A DNA stretch of 64,000 bases. Origin: an uncultured Pelagibacteraceae bacterium. GTDB lineage: Bacteria > Pseudomonadota > Alphaproteobacteria > Pelagibacterales > Pelagibacteraceae. Numbering within the stretch: the first letter of the stretch is position 1; every line of letters begins with the position of its first letter. Positions 46,822 through 55,403 of this stretch are shown here, piece by piece. The position numbers and the translations under genes are program-made. The notes below the pieces were generated by a model. It saw nothing but the letters and a program-made list of their open reading frames with translations, ran no database searches and was not told the DNA's origin. Location: positions 62,001 through 126,000 of the forward strand of contig CACGWC010000001.1 in NCBI GenBank assembly GCA_902576785.1, written 5' to 3'.

Positions 46822-47694
46822 TTAGAAAAATTTGTAAGGATTTTCTCTAGTATAAAAAGAAACACTATCTCTAATTTGTCCGGTAATAGCATCACCTCTT
46901 CTGTGAAATCCATGAGTGTTTGCAATTAAAAAACTATTTTTTTCACAGTCAAATTCTATTTTATTCTCTTCAAGTTTTTTTGATAAATTTTTATCAGTAA
47001 AAAAAGCTGTAAAATCTTTATCAATTGAATTTTTAATTGAATTATAATATTCCCATATTAATCTTCTTATTGACAAACGATTAGAACCTTTTAAGTAATT
47101 AAAAGGACCATTTTTTTTTTTTACATCTGTAAGATAAACCCATGCTTTGTGAGTATTATGAAAAGTGTCTACGTGCCAGTGAGAATTAGCGTCATTTTTT
47201 AATTGATCATTAGTTATAACTCTTTCCAATCTCATGTATAACATGACTTTTTTTTTTCTCTCTGCAGATTGAAAAAAATTATAAATTTTTTTATCTTTAT
47301 AGAGAGAATATAACTCTGGATATAAGATTTTATTCTCATTGTTGTCTTCAAACTCAAACAAAATGTAATTTATTGAAGAATTTTTTTCTAAGTAATTTTG
47401 TGCGTAAGTATTTCTACCTTTTTTCTCTTTCTCGATTATGTTGTTAAATTCTTCCTTAATTTTCAAAAATTTTTCTTCAGACAAAAATTTATCAATCATT
47501 AAATAACCATTTTTATAATATTTTTGCATTTTTTTTTCTGAATAAAAAAAACCTAATAAAAAATATATAAACTTAGAAAGAAGATATCTAAATATTTGTA
47601 AGCCAAAAAAATTAAGTAAAAAGGAGTTAATGGTTTTTTTTGTTGTTAGAAAATTAAAAAATTTTAATTGTTTAATTTTTATTGTAGAGAACAT
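46822..47694 (-). CDS. Phytanoyl-CoA dioxygenase (PhyH)-family Fe(II)/2-oxoglutarate oxygenase
   Basis: A 290-aa protein of the PhyH superfamily. YYKNGYLMIDKFLSEEKF (about residues 59-76) is the usual start of the fold. HWHVDTFHNTHKAWVYL holds the iron ligands His174 and Asp176. GPFNYLKGSNR and the distal NTHGFHRRGD (His261 or His264) followed by QIRDSVSFY (Arg for 2-oxoglutarate) complete the active site. The first 50 residues are hydrophobic and basic and may anchor it to the membrane. In this cluster it probably hydroxylates a sugar or acyl substituent. It is the first gene of the minus-strand run to 40509. Confidence 0.8.
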   Translation of the reverse strand: MFSTIKIKQLKFFNFLTTKKTINSFLLNFFGLQIFRYLLSKFIYFLLGFFYSEKKMQKYYKNGYLMIDKFLSEEKFLKIKEEFNNIIEKEKKGRNTYAQNYLEKNSSINYILFEFEDNNENKILYPELYSLYKDKKIYNFFQSAERKKKVMLYMRLERVITNDQLKNDANSHWHVDTFHNTHKAWVYLTDVKKKNGPFNYLKGSNRLSIRRLIWEYYNSIKNSIDKDFTAFFTDKNLSKKLEENKIEFDCEKNSFLIANTHGFHRRGDAITGQIRDSVSFYTRENPYKFF

Positions 47695-47741
47695 GACTTT
47701 ATTACAAACATTTATAAAAATAATTTATATCAAGGGATTTC

Positions 47742-47747
47742 TATAAT
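47742..47747 (+). promoter_or_regulatory. Candidate -10 box for the exonuclease gene
   Basis: TATAAT lies in the 97-bp divergent spacer between the PhyH gene (-) and the exonuclease gene (+), 44 bp before the TTG start. No convincing -35 hexamer is visible at 16-18 bp upstream, so this is weak in such AT-rich DNA. Confidence 0.25.
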
Positions 47748-47781
47748 ACAATTTATTTAATTAAAATAATTAATAACTTTT

Positions 47782-47786
47782 AGGAG
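47782..47786 (+). promoter_or_regulatory. Ribosome binding site deciding a TTG start
   Basis: AGGAG at 47782-47786 sits 5 bp before TTG at 47792. This is one of the clearest Shine-Dalgarno sequences in the window and supports initiation at TTG, since the catalytic DTE motif follows only six codons later and no in-frame ATG precedes it. Confidence 0.65.
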
Positions 47787-47791
47787 AAATA

Positions 47792-48394
47792 TTGAATATA
47801 TTTATCGTAGATACAGAATTTATATCAATAAGTAAAAACAAGTCATCTTTTAAACAACTTATTAAATTTAAAAAAATTAAATTTCCGGAAATATTTCAAT
47901 TTTCAATGATTAAAATAAGTGATTTTGATAAGTTAAAAATATTAAATAAGTATAATTTCTATATTAAAACTAAGCAAAATATACCTGATAGATTAATAAA
48001 GCTTACAAACTTAAATTTAAGTAAATACTCAAAAGCTATTTATTTTAAAGATTTTTTAAAAAGAATAAATAAAATTATAAAAAATAAATCATTAATTATA
48101 TGTAATGGCAAAGATTTAGAATTACTTAATATGAACACAAGTTTTAATAATGAAAAAAAATTGAAGAAAAATATAAATTTATTAAATTTAAGAACATTCT
48201 TAAAAAAGGAAACTGGGATATCCATTGAAACAGAAAAACTAAAAAAATATTTCCAAATTAAAAATATTAAAAATGTACATAATTCTTTGGAGGATTGTAA
48301 AATAATTTTAATTTCACTTAAAAAACTTAAAAAAAAAAAGTATTATAATCTTTATAATAAAATACAAAAAAATCTTGAAGAAATAATAATCTAG
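47792..48394 (+). CDS. DEDDh-type 3'-5' exonuclease domain protein
   Basis: A 200-aa protein that is essentially one RNase T/DnaQ-like exonuclease fold. The acidic residues are in order: Asp7 and Glu9 in IFIVDTEF, Asp108 in ICNGKDLELL, and His163 and Asp168 in VHNSLEDCKI (H-x4-D, the DEDDh form). LTNLNLSKYS matches the region after strand 3. It starts at TTG behind a strong AGGAG. It is the only nucleic-acid enzyme in the window and stands alone between opposed glycan operons. The function (RNA or DNA trimming) is unknown. Confidence 0.72.
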   Translation: MNIFIVDTEFISISKNKSSFKQLIKFKKIKFPEIFQFSMIKISDFDKLKILNKYNFYIKTKQNIPDRLIKLTNLNLSKYSKAIYFKDFLKRINKIIKNKSLIICNGKDLELLNMNTSFNNEKKLKKNINLLNLRTFLKKETGISIETEKLKKYFQIKNIKNVHNSLEDCKIILISLKKLKKKKYYNLYNKIQKNLEEIII

Positions 48395-48496
48395 CTAAGA
48401 TAATATTTTGAAATGTTTTCTAACTAATATCTTTCCTATATAATATTTAATTTTATAAACATAATAAGAATAACAAATTAAAGATTCTATATTATT
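48395..48496. other. Convergent intergenic region
   Basis: This 102-bp spacer lies between the 3' ends of the exonuclease (+) and pseB-like (-) genes. It contains only AT-rich sequence with a 5-bp AAGAT/ATCTT inverted repeat, too weak to call a terminator. It is the only convergent junction here with more than about 30 bp of room. Confidence 0.5.
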
Positions 48497-49504
48497 TTAT
48501 CTTATTAAAGCACTCTTTCTTAAAAAACTAATTATTTGTTCTTTGTTTAATTTTTCCGCTATTTCTGAATTTAAAGAATTAGCAAAATTATATGATTTTA
48601 CTTTTTTTAAATTTTTACTTTTTAAAATAATAAAATCTTTATGAATTTCTATTCTTTTTTGCTCATTTTTTGTTGCAAGTTCTTCATATAATTTTTCACC
48701 TTCTCTACGGCCTTTAATAATTATTTTTTTTTTAAACTTAAAATAATCTTTTATCGCTAAAGCTAGATCATAAATTTTTATAGAATTCATATTTTTTATA
48801 ATAAATATTTCTTTGCCATTCATAATTTGAATAGCAAGCAAAATTTTATTTACAGCATAACTTATAGTTATAAAAAATCTCGTCATATTTTTACTTGTAA
48901 CTGTTAAATTGTGATTATTTTTAATTTGGTCTAAAAATTTTGGAAGAACAGAACCACGTGATCCAATTATATTTCCAAATCTAATAACTGAAAACTTTGT
49001 TTTGTTAATTTTATTTGCATTTAGTATTAATTTTTCTGCAAGTAACTTGGTTTTGCCCATTTCGGATTTTGGGTTAACAACTTTATCTGTACTTATAAAA
49101 AGAAATTTTTTTACATTATGTTTAATTGCAGCTTTAATTAAGTTTTTTGTTCCACTTATATTGGTTTTTTTTGCTTCTCCTGGATTATATTCACAAATAG
49201 GTACATGTTTCATGGCAGCAGCATGAATGATGATATCTACCTTTTTACAAATCTCTTCACATCTTTTTGGATCTCTAATATCTCCAACAAAGTATCTGAT
49301 TTTATTTTTTTGCATGTTTATACTTAATTTTTCATTTTTCTTTGACAAGTTTTCTGAAAGTTTATAAATACCATCTTCGTCATTACTCATTGCTCTAACA
49401 ACTTTACAATTAAATTTGAGTATTTTTTCAGTAATTGCTGATCCAATTGAACCTGAAGCACCAGTAATAAGTATTGTTCGATCGTTATAAAATTTTTTAT
49501 TCAT
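48497..49504 (-). CDS. UDP-GlcNAc 4,6-dehydratase-like (PseB family)
   Basis: A 335-aa SDR of the polysaccharide biosynthesis/CapD-like family: TILITGASGSIGSAI (NADP), HAAAMKHVPICEYNP, FLFISTDKVVNPKSEMGKTK (the Thr-Asp-Lys and Met-Gly-x-x-Lys catalytic segment of PseB/FlaA1), and VIRFGNIIGSRGSVLP. The length fits the soluble inverting dehydratase PseB (about 330 aa), not the long membrane CapD. Expected first step: UDP-GlcNAc to the 4-keto-6-deoxy sugar. It is divergent, 54 bp from the pseG-pseC-pseI-like genes that would use its product. Confidence 0.8.
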   Translation of the reverse strand: MNKKFYNDRTILITGASGSIGSAITEKILKFNCKVVRAMSNDEDGIYKLSENLSKKNEKLSINMQKNKIRYFVGDIRDPKRCEEICKKVDIIIHAAAMKHVPICEYNPGEAKKTNISGTKNLIKAAIKHNVKKFLFISTDKVVNPKSEMGKTKLLAEKLILNANKINKTKFSVIRFGNIIGSRGSVLPKFLDQIKNNHNLTVTSKNMTRFFITISYAVNKILLAIQIMNGKEIFIIKNMNSIKIYDLALAIKDYFKFKKKIIIKGRREGEKLYEELATKNEQKRIEIHKDFIILKSKNLKKVKSYNFANSLNSEIAEKLNKEQIISFLRKSALIR

Positions 49505-49558
49505 AGATAAAAGATAATGAACTATTACAATAGAATATTATAAAAAACAAAAAAATTA

Positions 49559-50569
49559 ATGGAGAATGTAGTATTTAAGTTTGAGTGTGACTCAGGGAAA
49601 ATAGCTGGCACAGGTCATTTTTTTAGAATTTTAAAATTATATGAATTATTAAAAAAAAAATTTAGAAATAGATTTAATTATTATTTCTTATTCAGTGCCT
49701 ACGAAGATTCCTTCAAAATAGTAAATAGGTATATAGATAGAAAAAATATTTTATTAAAAAAAAAAAATAATGATAACTTATTTTTTTTAAAACCAAATGA
49801 CTTAATTATTAACGACACTCCAAAAAAAATTTCAAAATATTTTTTATCTTTTTGTCAAAATAAAAATTTAAAAGATATAATTTTAATAGATCACGATGAC
49901 ATAGATTATAAAAATAATTATTACATAATAAATGGAATATTTTCGCTAAAAAAAAAGTTGAAAAATAAAAAAAATATTTTTCAAGGTATAAAATATATAT
50001 TACTAGACAAAAAATATTCTAAGGTTAAAAAAAAAATATCAAATAAATTTAATTTATTAATTACTACTGGTGGCTCTGATAATAAAAATATTGTTTATAG
50101 ATTCTATAAAATTATTAAAGATTTAAAAGATATATCAATTCGAATTGTAATTGGACCTGGTTTTAGAGTTTCAAATCCAGTATTTAATTTATCAAACAAA
50201 AAAATTATTTTTATAAAAAATCAGACTAGCCTTCACTCTTATTTTCAAAATACAGACTTATCAATAACTGCTGGTGGCATTTCAATGTTTGAGTCATTGG
50301 CTAGTAATAATATTACTCTTGTTACCCAACTTTATAAAAATCAAATATATTCAATTAAAAAATTAAAGAGAATTAAAGCAATACATTTAATTGGAAAAGG
50401 AAATAAAATATTTAAAAAAAAACTTGTTCTGATAATAAAGAAATATCAAAAAATTAAAAATAACGGGAAACTTAAAAAAAATAATGATTTAAGATATATA
50501 GATGGAAAATCTATGTATAGAATTGAAAAAATTTTATTTAAAATTATAAAAAAAAAATTACATAAATGA
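49559..50569 (+). CDS. PseG-like UDP-sugar hydrolase
   Basis: A 336-aa GT-B-fold protein: a diverged GTGHFFRILKLYEL where PseG has GxGHxxR (catalytic His), LIINDTPKKIS, ILIDHDD, LLITTGGSDNKNIV and LSITAGGISMFESLA (MurG-like nucleotide site). By family, PseG cleaves UDP from the 2,4-diacetamido-trideoxyhexose before condensation with PEP. It heads a three-gene plus-strand unit, overlapping the aminotransferase gene by 4 bp (ATGA). The longer Lys-rich C-terminus is unremarkable for this genome. Confidence 0.75.
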   Translation: MENVVFKFECDSGKIAGTGHFFRILKLYELLKKKFRNRFNYYFLFSAYEDSFKIVNRYIDRKNILLKKKNNDNLFFLKPNDLIINDTPKKISKYFLSFCQNKNLKDIILIDHDDIDYKNNYYIINGIFSLKKKLKNKKNIFQGIKYILLDKKYSKVKKKISNKFNLLITTGGSDNKNIVYRFYKIIKDLKDISIRIVIGPGFRVSNPVFNLSNKKIIFIKNQTSLHSYFQNTDLSITAGGISMFESLASNNITLVTQLYKNQIYSIKKLKRIKAIHLIGKGNKIFKKKLVLIIKKYQKIKNNGKLKKNNDLRYIDGKSMYRIEKILFKIIKKKLHK

Positions 50570-51717
50570 AAAAAATTTATAAACTATCAGAGCCATATAT
50601 AGATAATAAAGAAATTAGAAATGTAGTTAAAGTTTTAAAGTCTGGATGGCTTACTTCGGGACCTTTGACTCTAAAACTAGAAGCGCAAATTAGAAAAAAA
50701 ATAAAAACAAAAAATGTAATTGCTGTAAATTCAGCTACTAGTGGTATTTTTATATGTTTAGTAGCAATGGGAGCCAAAAAGGGTGACGAGGTAATCACTC
50801 CATCAAATACATACATATCAACAATTAATACAATTTATAATTTAGGACTGAAAATTTCTTTATGTGATATTGAGCTTTCAACAGGCAATGTCAACGAAGC
50901 TGAGTTCTCAAAAAAAATTACAAAAAAAACCAAATTTTTTATACCAATCCATAATGGAGGAAATCCACTTAATTTAAATAAACTGGTCCAAATAGCAAAA
51001 AAAAATAAAATTAAAATTATTGATGATGCTGCAACTGCTTTTGGGTCAAAAATAAATAACAAATATGTTGGTTCTTTTAATGATACTGTTACAGTTTTTA
51101 GTCTCCATGCAAATAAACTAGTTACGAGTGGTGAAGGTGGTTTTATTACTACAAATAACAATAAATTAGCAAAAAAAATCAGAATATTAATAAATTCTGG
51201 CCTTGATAAAGATACTTGGAATAGAAAAAATACAAAGAACTATAGAATTTTAAATGTAGGTTTGCCAGGCTATAAGTTTAATTTTAATGATATTTTATCA
51301 AGTATAGCAATTATACAAATAAAAAAAATTGACAAAATAATTAAATACAGAAAAAAATTAAAAGATAGGTATTTAAAAAAGTTAAATTCTCTTATAACAA
51401 ATAGAATAATAGAAATTCCATCTGTAAGTAAAACTGACATAAGTGCTCTATATAATTTTCTTATCTTATTTAAAAAAATAAACGTAAGAGATAAAGTGGC
51501 TAAATTTCTTCAAAAAAAAAAAATTTACTCTACAATTCATTATACTCCTGCGCATAAACATTCGTTCTATAAAAAAAAATTAAATGGATCAAATTTGATA
51601 AATACTAATTATTTTTTTAAGAATAGTCTAAGTCTACCATTTCATAACAATTTAACTTTAAGAGACATTGATTTTATAACCTTTCAAATAAAGAAATTTT
51701 TTAATGAAAAAAAATAA
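50566..51717 (+). CDS. DegT/DnrJ-family sugar aminotransferase (PseC-like)
   Basis: A 383-aa PLP aminotransferase: YKLSEPYIDNKEI and VLKSGWLTSGPLTLKLE at the N-terminus, VNSATSGIFICLVAMG, TPSNTYISTINTI, IIDDAATAFGS, the Schiff-base Lys in VFSLHANKLVTSGEGG (about residue 186), and VGLPGYKFNFNDILSSIA. The LHANKxxTxGEGG form matches PseC/DesI-type 4-aminotransferases. Between PseG-like and PseI-like genes it should aminate C4 of the UDP-4-keto-6-deoxy sugar. It overlaps the next gene by 14 bp. Confidence 0.82.
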   Translation: MKKIYKLSEPYIDNKEIRNVVKVLKSGWLTSGPLTLKLEAQIRKKIKTKNVIAVNSATSGIFICLVAMGAKKGDEVITPSNTYISTINTIYNLGLKISLCDIELSTGNVNEAEFSKKITKKTKFFIPIHNGGNPLNLNKLVQIAKKNKIKIIDDAATAFGSKINNKYVGSFNDTVTVFSLHANKLVTSGEGGFITTNNNKLAKKIRILINSGLDKDTWNRKNTKNYRILNVGLPGYKFNFNDILSSIAIIQIKKIDKIIKYRKKLKDRYLKKLNSLITNRIIEIPSVSKTDISALYNFLILFKKINVRDKVAKFLQKKKIYSTIHYTPAHKHSFYKKKLNGSNLINTNYFFKNSLSLPFHNNLTLRDIDFITFQIKKFFNEKK

Positions 51718-52693
51718 GTGCTATATTATTGCTGAAATTGGTATAAACCATAACGGAAGTATAAAAAAAATAATTAAACTTATAAAACTAGCTAAATTGG
51801 CTGGTGCAGATGCAGTAAAATTTCAGCTATTTAAAGCTGAAACTCTCGCAGATAAAAATGATTTAAAAAAATATAAACTTTTTAGAAACAGGCCTAATCA
51901 GACATTATATGAAATGTGGAAATCAGTATCTTTAAAAAAAAAATGGTTAAAGAAAATCGAACACATAACTAAAAAAATAAAAATTGATTTAGGATTTAGT
52001 ATATTTGATCAAGAGAGCTTAAAATTAATTCAAAGTATTAAAACTGATTTTGTTAAAATTGCATCCTCAGATATAACTGATTTATTTTTACTTAATCAAA
52101 TTAAAAAAACCAAGCCAAATCATGTCATTATGTCTACTGGAATGGCTTCAAAAAATGAAATTATTTTTGCTTTTAAATTATTCAAAAAAAATATTACATT
52201 ATTGCATTGCGTTTCTCTTTACCCAACTAACTATAATGAATTAAATTTAAATAGAATGAAAAAATTACTATCAATAACAAAAAATGTTGGATTGTCAGAT
52301 CATTCTATTGGTGTAATTGGATCAATTAAAGCTATAAATTTAGGAGCGAGAATTATAGAAAAACACTTTACTTTTAGCAAAGATGCCGATGGTCCTGACC
52401 ACAAAAGTTCCGCTGACTTTAATGATTTAAAAATAATTTGTGATTTTGCAAAAGAAAATAAAAATATGGAAGGATCAGGCAAAATTGAACCATCAAAAAA
52501 AGAATTAAAAATGAGAATTTTTGCCCGAAAAAGTATGTTTGCAAAAAAAGATATACAAATTGGGGAGAGGTTCACTGAACAAAACATAACATGTAAAAGA
52601 CCGGGATATGGGATTGAAGCAAATAAATATTATAAAATTTTAGGTAAAAGAAGCAAAAAAAAATTCAAAAAGTTTGAAATAATTAAGAATTAA
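51704..52693 (+). CDS. Nonulosonic acid synthase (PseI/NeuB family)
   Basis: A 329-aa PEP-dependent condensing enzyme: YIIAEIGINHNGS (metal/PEP His region), AKLAGADAVKFQLFKAETL, FVKIASSDITDLFLL, VIMSTGMASKNEI, LLHCVSLYPTNYNELN, VGLSDHSIGVIGS, IIEKHFTFSKDADGPDHKSS, then a C-terminal SAF/antifreeze-like domain (about 270-329, FARKSMFAKKDIQIGE). All the signature motifs are intact. It condenses PEP with a free 6-deoxy-diacetamido-hexose to give pseudaminic- or legionaminic-type acid. The 3' end overlaps the convergent cytidylyltransferase-GNAT gene by 11 bp. Confidence 0.9.
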   Translation: MKKNKCYIIAEIGINHNGSIKKIIKLIKLAKLAGADAVKFQLFKAETLADKNDLKKYKLFRNRPNQTLYEMWKSVSLKKKWLKKIEHITKKIKIDLGFSIFDQESLKLIQSIKTDFVKIASSDITDLFLLNQIKKTKPNHVIMSTGMASKNEIIFAFKLFKKNITLLHCVSLYPTNYNELNLNRMKKLLSITKNVGLSDHSIGVIGSIKAINLGARIIEKHFTFSKDADGPDHKSSADFNDLKIICDFAKENKNMEGSGKIEPSKKELKMRIFARKSMFAKKDIQIGERFTEQNITCKRPGYGIEANKYYKILGKRSKKKFKKFEIIKN

Positions 52694-53804
52694 ACTTCAT
52701 AGTTAACAAGTCTTTCTTTTTTGTTTTAAAAAATTTTGATTTAATTATTTTCCATCCAAATCCCATATAAAGCTTAATAGAATTTTTGTTTGCTAACAAA
52801 AAAGCTTTTTTATCTAAATTTAAAATTTCATTCATAGATTTAGAAATTAGCATGCTTGATATACCTTTTCCTCTATATGACTTTTCAACTATAAAACTAT
52901 CTAATAATAAACACTTGATATTATTGATTTTTATGTTTTTTAGACAATTGTATCCTATAAGTTTATTTTTATTATAGAGAAGAATATGCTTATCATTAAA
53001 TTTGTAGTTCTTATAAAAAAATTTTTTTTGGGAATTTAATGAATATTTCCAATAACTTTTTTTTAATAATAAAATTTTTGTCAGTTCATTTCTTTTGATT
53101 TGTCTTGTTTTTATAACTTTAAAAGAAAAATAATTATTATATATTGTAATTTTTTTTATTTCTTTGCATAGAATATTCCATTTTGTATTTAAATTTTTTG
53201 TGTCAAGTATTCTTTTTAAAGCTAAGTAGTCCTCAATAAAATCTAGAGTACATCTTAAATGGTATTTTTTTTTTTTAAAATATCTATTTAATTTAAATTG
53301 AGCATTTTTTTTATTAAATATAGAAGTTACATGCTCATTATCAAAATTAGATTTGCTCTTGGAATTTTTCAAAAGCTTTTTATTAAAAATTTCTACTGAT
53401 ATACCATAAGGTAAATTATTTTTTTTATAATCTATATATAAATAATTTTTATTCGATTTTTTAAAATTATTTAACAACATTGAAATTAAGCTAGAGTCTA
53501 TAAAAAGATTGTCGCCAGTGATTCTTACGATTGTATCGAAATTTTTTTTTTCTAAATATTTTAGAAATCTTTTTTTTACGTTTTCCAAACTTCCTCTGAA
53601 AAAATTTAATTTATATCTTTTTAATGTATAAGATAAAAAGTCATCACTTTTATGATTTGAAGTCAAAATAGATGTAAAGTATTTTTTAGAAACGACTCTT
53701 TTATAAAGATAGACAATAGATGGAATTTTTTTTATTAACAAAAAGCACTTATTAGGAAGTCTTTTTGAAGATGATCGTACTTGCAAAAGAACTATTGCTT
53801 TCAT
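52683..53804 (-). CDS. SpsF/PseF-like cytidylyltransferase fused to GNAT acetyltransferase (PseH-like)
   Basis: A 373-aa bifunctional protein. Residues 1 to about 215 are a SpsF-family cytidylyltransferase: VLLQVRSSSKRLPNKC (R-x-x-S-x-R-L-P-x-K loop), EKKNFDTIVRITGDNLFID (the V-R-x-T-G-D site), LPYGISVEIFNK and LRCTLDFIEDYLALK. Residues about 230-373 are a GNAT domain with LLDSFIVEKSYRGKGISSML (acetyl-CoA loop R-G-K-G) and NSIKLYMGFGWKII. Together these correspond to PseF (CMP activation) and PseH (N-acetylation), usually separate genes, here one chain. It is opposite and convergent to the pseI-like gene, 12 bp downstream of a GT-B gene. Confidence 0.8.
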   Translation of the reverse strand: MKAIVLLQVRSSSKRLPNKCFLLIKKIPSIVYLYKRVVSKKYFTSILTSNHKSDDFLSYTLKRYKLNFFRGSLENVKKRFLKYLEKKNFDTIVRITGDNLFIDSSLISMLLNNFKKSNKNYLYIDYKKNNLPYGISVEIFNKKLLKNSKSKSNFDNEHVTSIFNKKNAQFKLNRYFKKKKYHLRCTLDFIEDYLALKRILDTKNLNTKWNILCKEIKKITIYNNYFSFKVIKTRQIKRNELTKILLLKKSYWKYSLNSQKKFFYKNYKFNDKHILLYNKNKLIGYNCLKNIKINNIKCLLLDSFIVEKSYRGKGISSMLISKSMNEILNLDKKAFLLANKNSIKLYMGFGWKIIKSKFFKTKKKDLLTMKFNS

Positions 53805-53816
53805 AATTAATGTTAA

Positions 53817-55403
53817 TTAGCCGTATCTTATTAATTTACATTTTTTAGATAGGTTGTTTCCATATACTCTAAATTTTTTAGAGTTCACATAATCTTTATA
53901 AACTTTAATTATCATTTTATTCCTTTTCTTTGAAAACTGTTTTAAAAAAATCTCATAAATTTTTTTTGGATAATTTGGGCCAAATTTAATTATTTTATCT
54001 TTAAACCCATCTATCAAACTGTATTCCATTAAAAATCTCATTAAATAGTAGATATGTAAATTTTTTTGTATTTTTTTTATTTTAACTAAAGGAACTTTAT
54101 CTAAATTAGTGATTATTTTTTTGTAATGTTTCATATCTCTCGGATAAATATTAAAATTAAAAAGTTTATGTGGACCAGTTTTTGATGCATTAACTACTGG
54201 TATGCCAAATAATGGATATTCATGTCCAATAGAACCATAAACAGTGAGTATAATATTTATTTTTTCCTCTATTAATTGATTATTTGTTACATCAATAGGA
54301 AGAATATTAAATTTGGGATATTTTTTTGCAAAATACTTAATATATTTATAATTAGATTTGTATTCTGATGGATGAAATTTAATATACCACTCATAATTGG
54401 TTTTATTAGTACATTTTCCTAAAAAATCTAACCATTCGTAAAAATCTGTAAATAAAAATTTTCCATACACATGGACAGCATCGTTAAATTGGTGGGCTGC
54501 AATTAAAACTTTAAATTTTTTTGTTTTAGAAAGAATTTTTTTTTTTGTTATTTTTTGGTTATAAAAATCTTTTTCTGTATATCTATCTAATAATATTTTA
54601 ATGTCTTTCTTTCCAAGAAATCTCTCATTTAAACTTTTTTTAGCATCTAACAAAAGATTTTTTTGCAAAGAAGGTTTAAAATTTTTAAAAATTTTAAAAT
54701 AATCTTCAAATCCACAGTGTTTTATTGGATATTTTTTTGATAAATATTTTGGGGTTTCAGCAATACCAACTGTATATACTGGAATATTCTTATATATTGC
54801 TATTCTAGGAACAATCCCCATAAAATAAACATGATGACTTATCAAGACTGCTTTAATTTTGTCTTTTTTAAAAAAATTCTTCCAATAGTAATAAAGTGAA
54901 ATAGCATCTTTAAGAAAGCTTTTAAATTCACTAGAATTTGCGTTAATTGTAATAGTATTCTTGCTTCTCAAAAACTCATCATAAATTAAATCTCCAAGTA
55001 ATATATTGTCTATTTTTATATCTAGAATATCTTTTTTATTTTTTATCTTTTTAATTATTCTTTCATAATCTTCTTTTTCAGCTGTGGTAAATGATATTTG
55101 TGGACTTACAAATTTTTTTACCCCAAAAGACTTATATATTTCATTTATTCCAAATGGGTTATATTGATTAAAAAAATATTTTGTTTTCTGTATAAAATTT
55201 AAAAAATATGGTTGATAAGAAACAATCTTAGCTTCATGTTTCTCAGATAATACATTGCTTAAATATGAAAACGGAATAGTTGATGGTTTATAATCATATA
55301 GTTCAACCAAAATTATATTTTTATTATTATAATCTTTTATTTTAAAATTTTTTAAGTTGTGATTTATAAATTTATATGTTTGTTTTAAGTTTTCTATAAT
55401 CAT
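53817..55403 (-). CDS. GT-B-like surface carbohydrate biosynthesis protein
   Basis: A 528-aa soluble protein of a capsule/O-antigen family with no firm name. The N-terminal half includes KAVLISHHVYFMGIVPRIAI. The C-terminal half is GT-B-like: FKVLIAAHQFNDAVH, YEWYIKFHPSEYKSN (about residues 340-354), and ILTVYGSIGHEYPLFGIPVVNA, the donor-site loop with Gly-Ser and a conserved Glu. The same order (HP-E, then YG-x-x-G-x-E-x-x-x-x-G-x-P-V) recurs in the protein of 62064-63707. It overlaps the AAC(3)-like gene by 4 bp and is the last gene of the large minus-strand operon. A role as glycosyltransferase for the acylated sugar is inferred. Confidence 0.55.
   Translation of the reverse strand: MIIENLKQTYKFINHNLKNFKIKDYNNKNIILVELYDYKPSTIPFSYLSNVLSEKHEAKIVSYQPYFLNFIQKTKYFFNQYNPFGINEIYKSFGVKKFVSPQISFTTAEKEDYERIIKKIKNKKDILDIKIDNILLGDLIYDEFLRSKNTITINANSSEFKSFLKDAISLYYYWKNFFKKDKIKAVLISHHVYFMGIVPRIAIYKNIPVYTVGIAETPKYLSKKYPIKHCGFEDYFKIFKNFKPSLQKNLLLDAKKSLNERFLGKKDIKILLDRYTEKDFYNQKITKKKILSKTKKFKVLIAAHQFNDAVHVYGKFLFTDFYEWLDFLGKCTNKTNYEWYIKFHPSEYKSNYKYIKYFAKKYPKFNILPIDVTNNQLIEEKINIILTVYGSIGHEYPLFGIPVVNASKTGPHKLFNFNIYPRDMKHYKKIITNLDKVPLVKIKKIQKNLHIYYLMRFLMEYSLIDGFKDKIIKFGPNYPKKIYEIFLKQFSKKRNKMIIKVYKDYVNSKKFRVYGNNLSKKCKLIRYG

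Noticed and set aside
48395-48496. AAGAT/ATCTT hairpin as a convergent terminator
   Set aside because: A 5-bp stem with a 13-base loop and no T-run is too weak.
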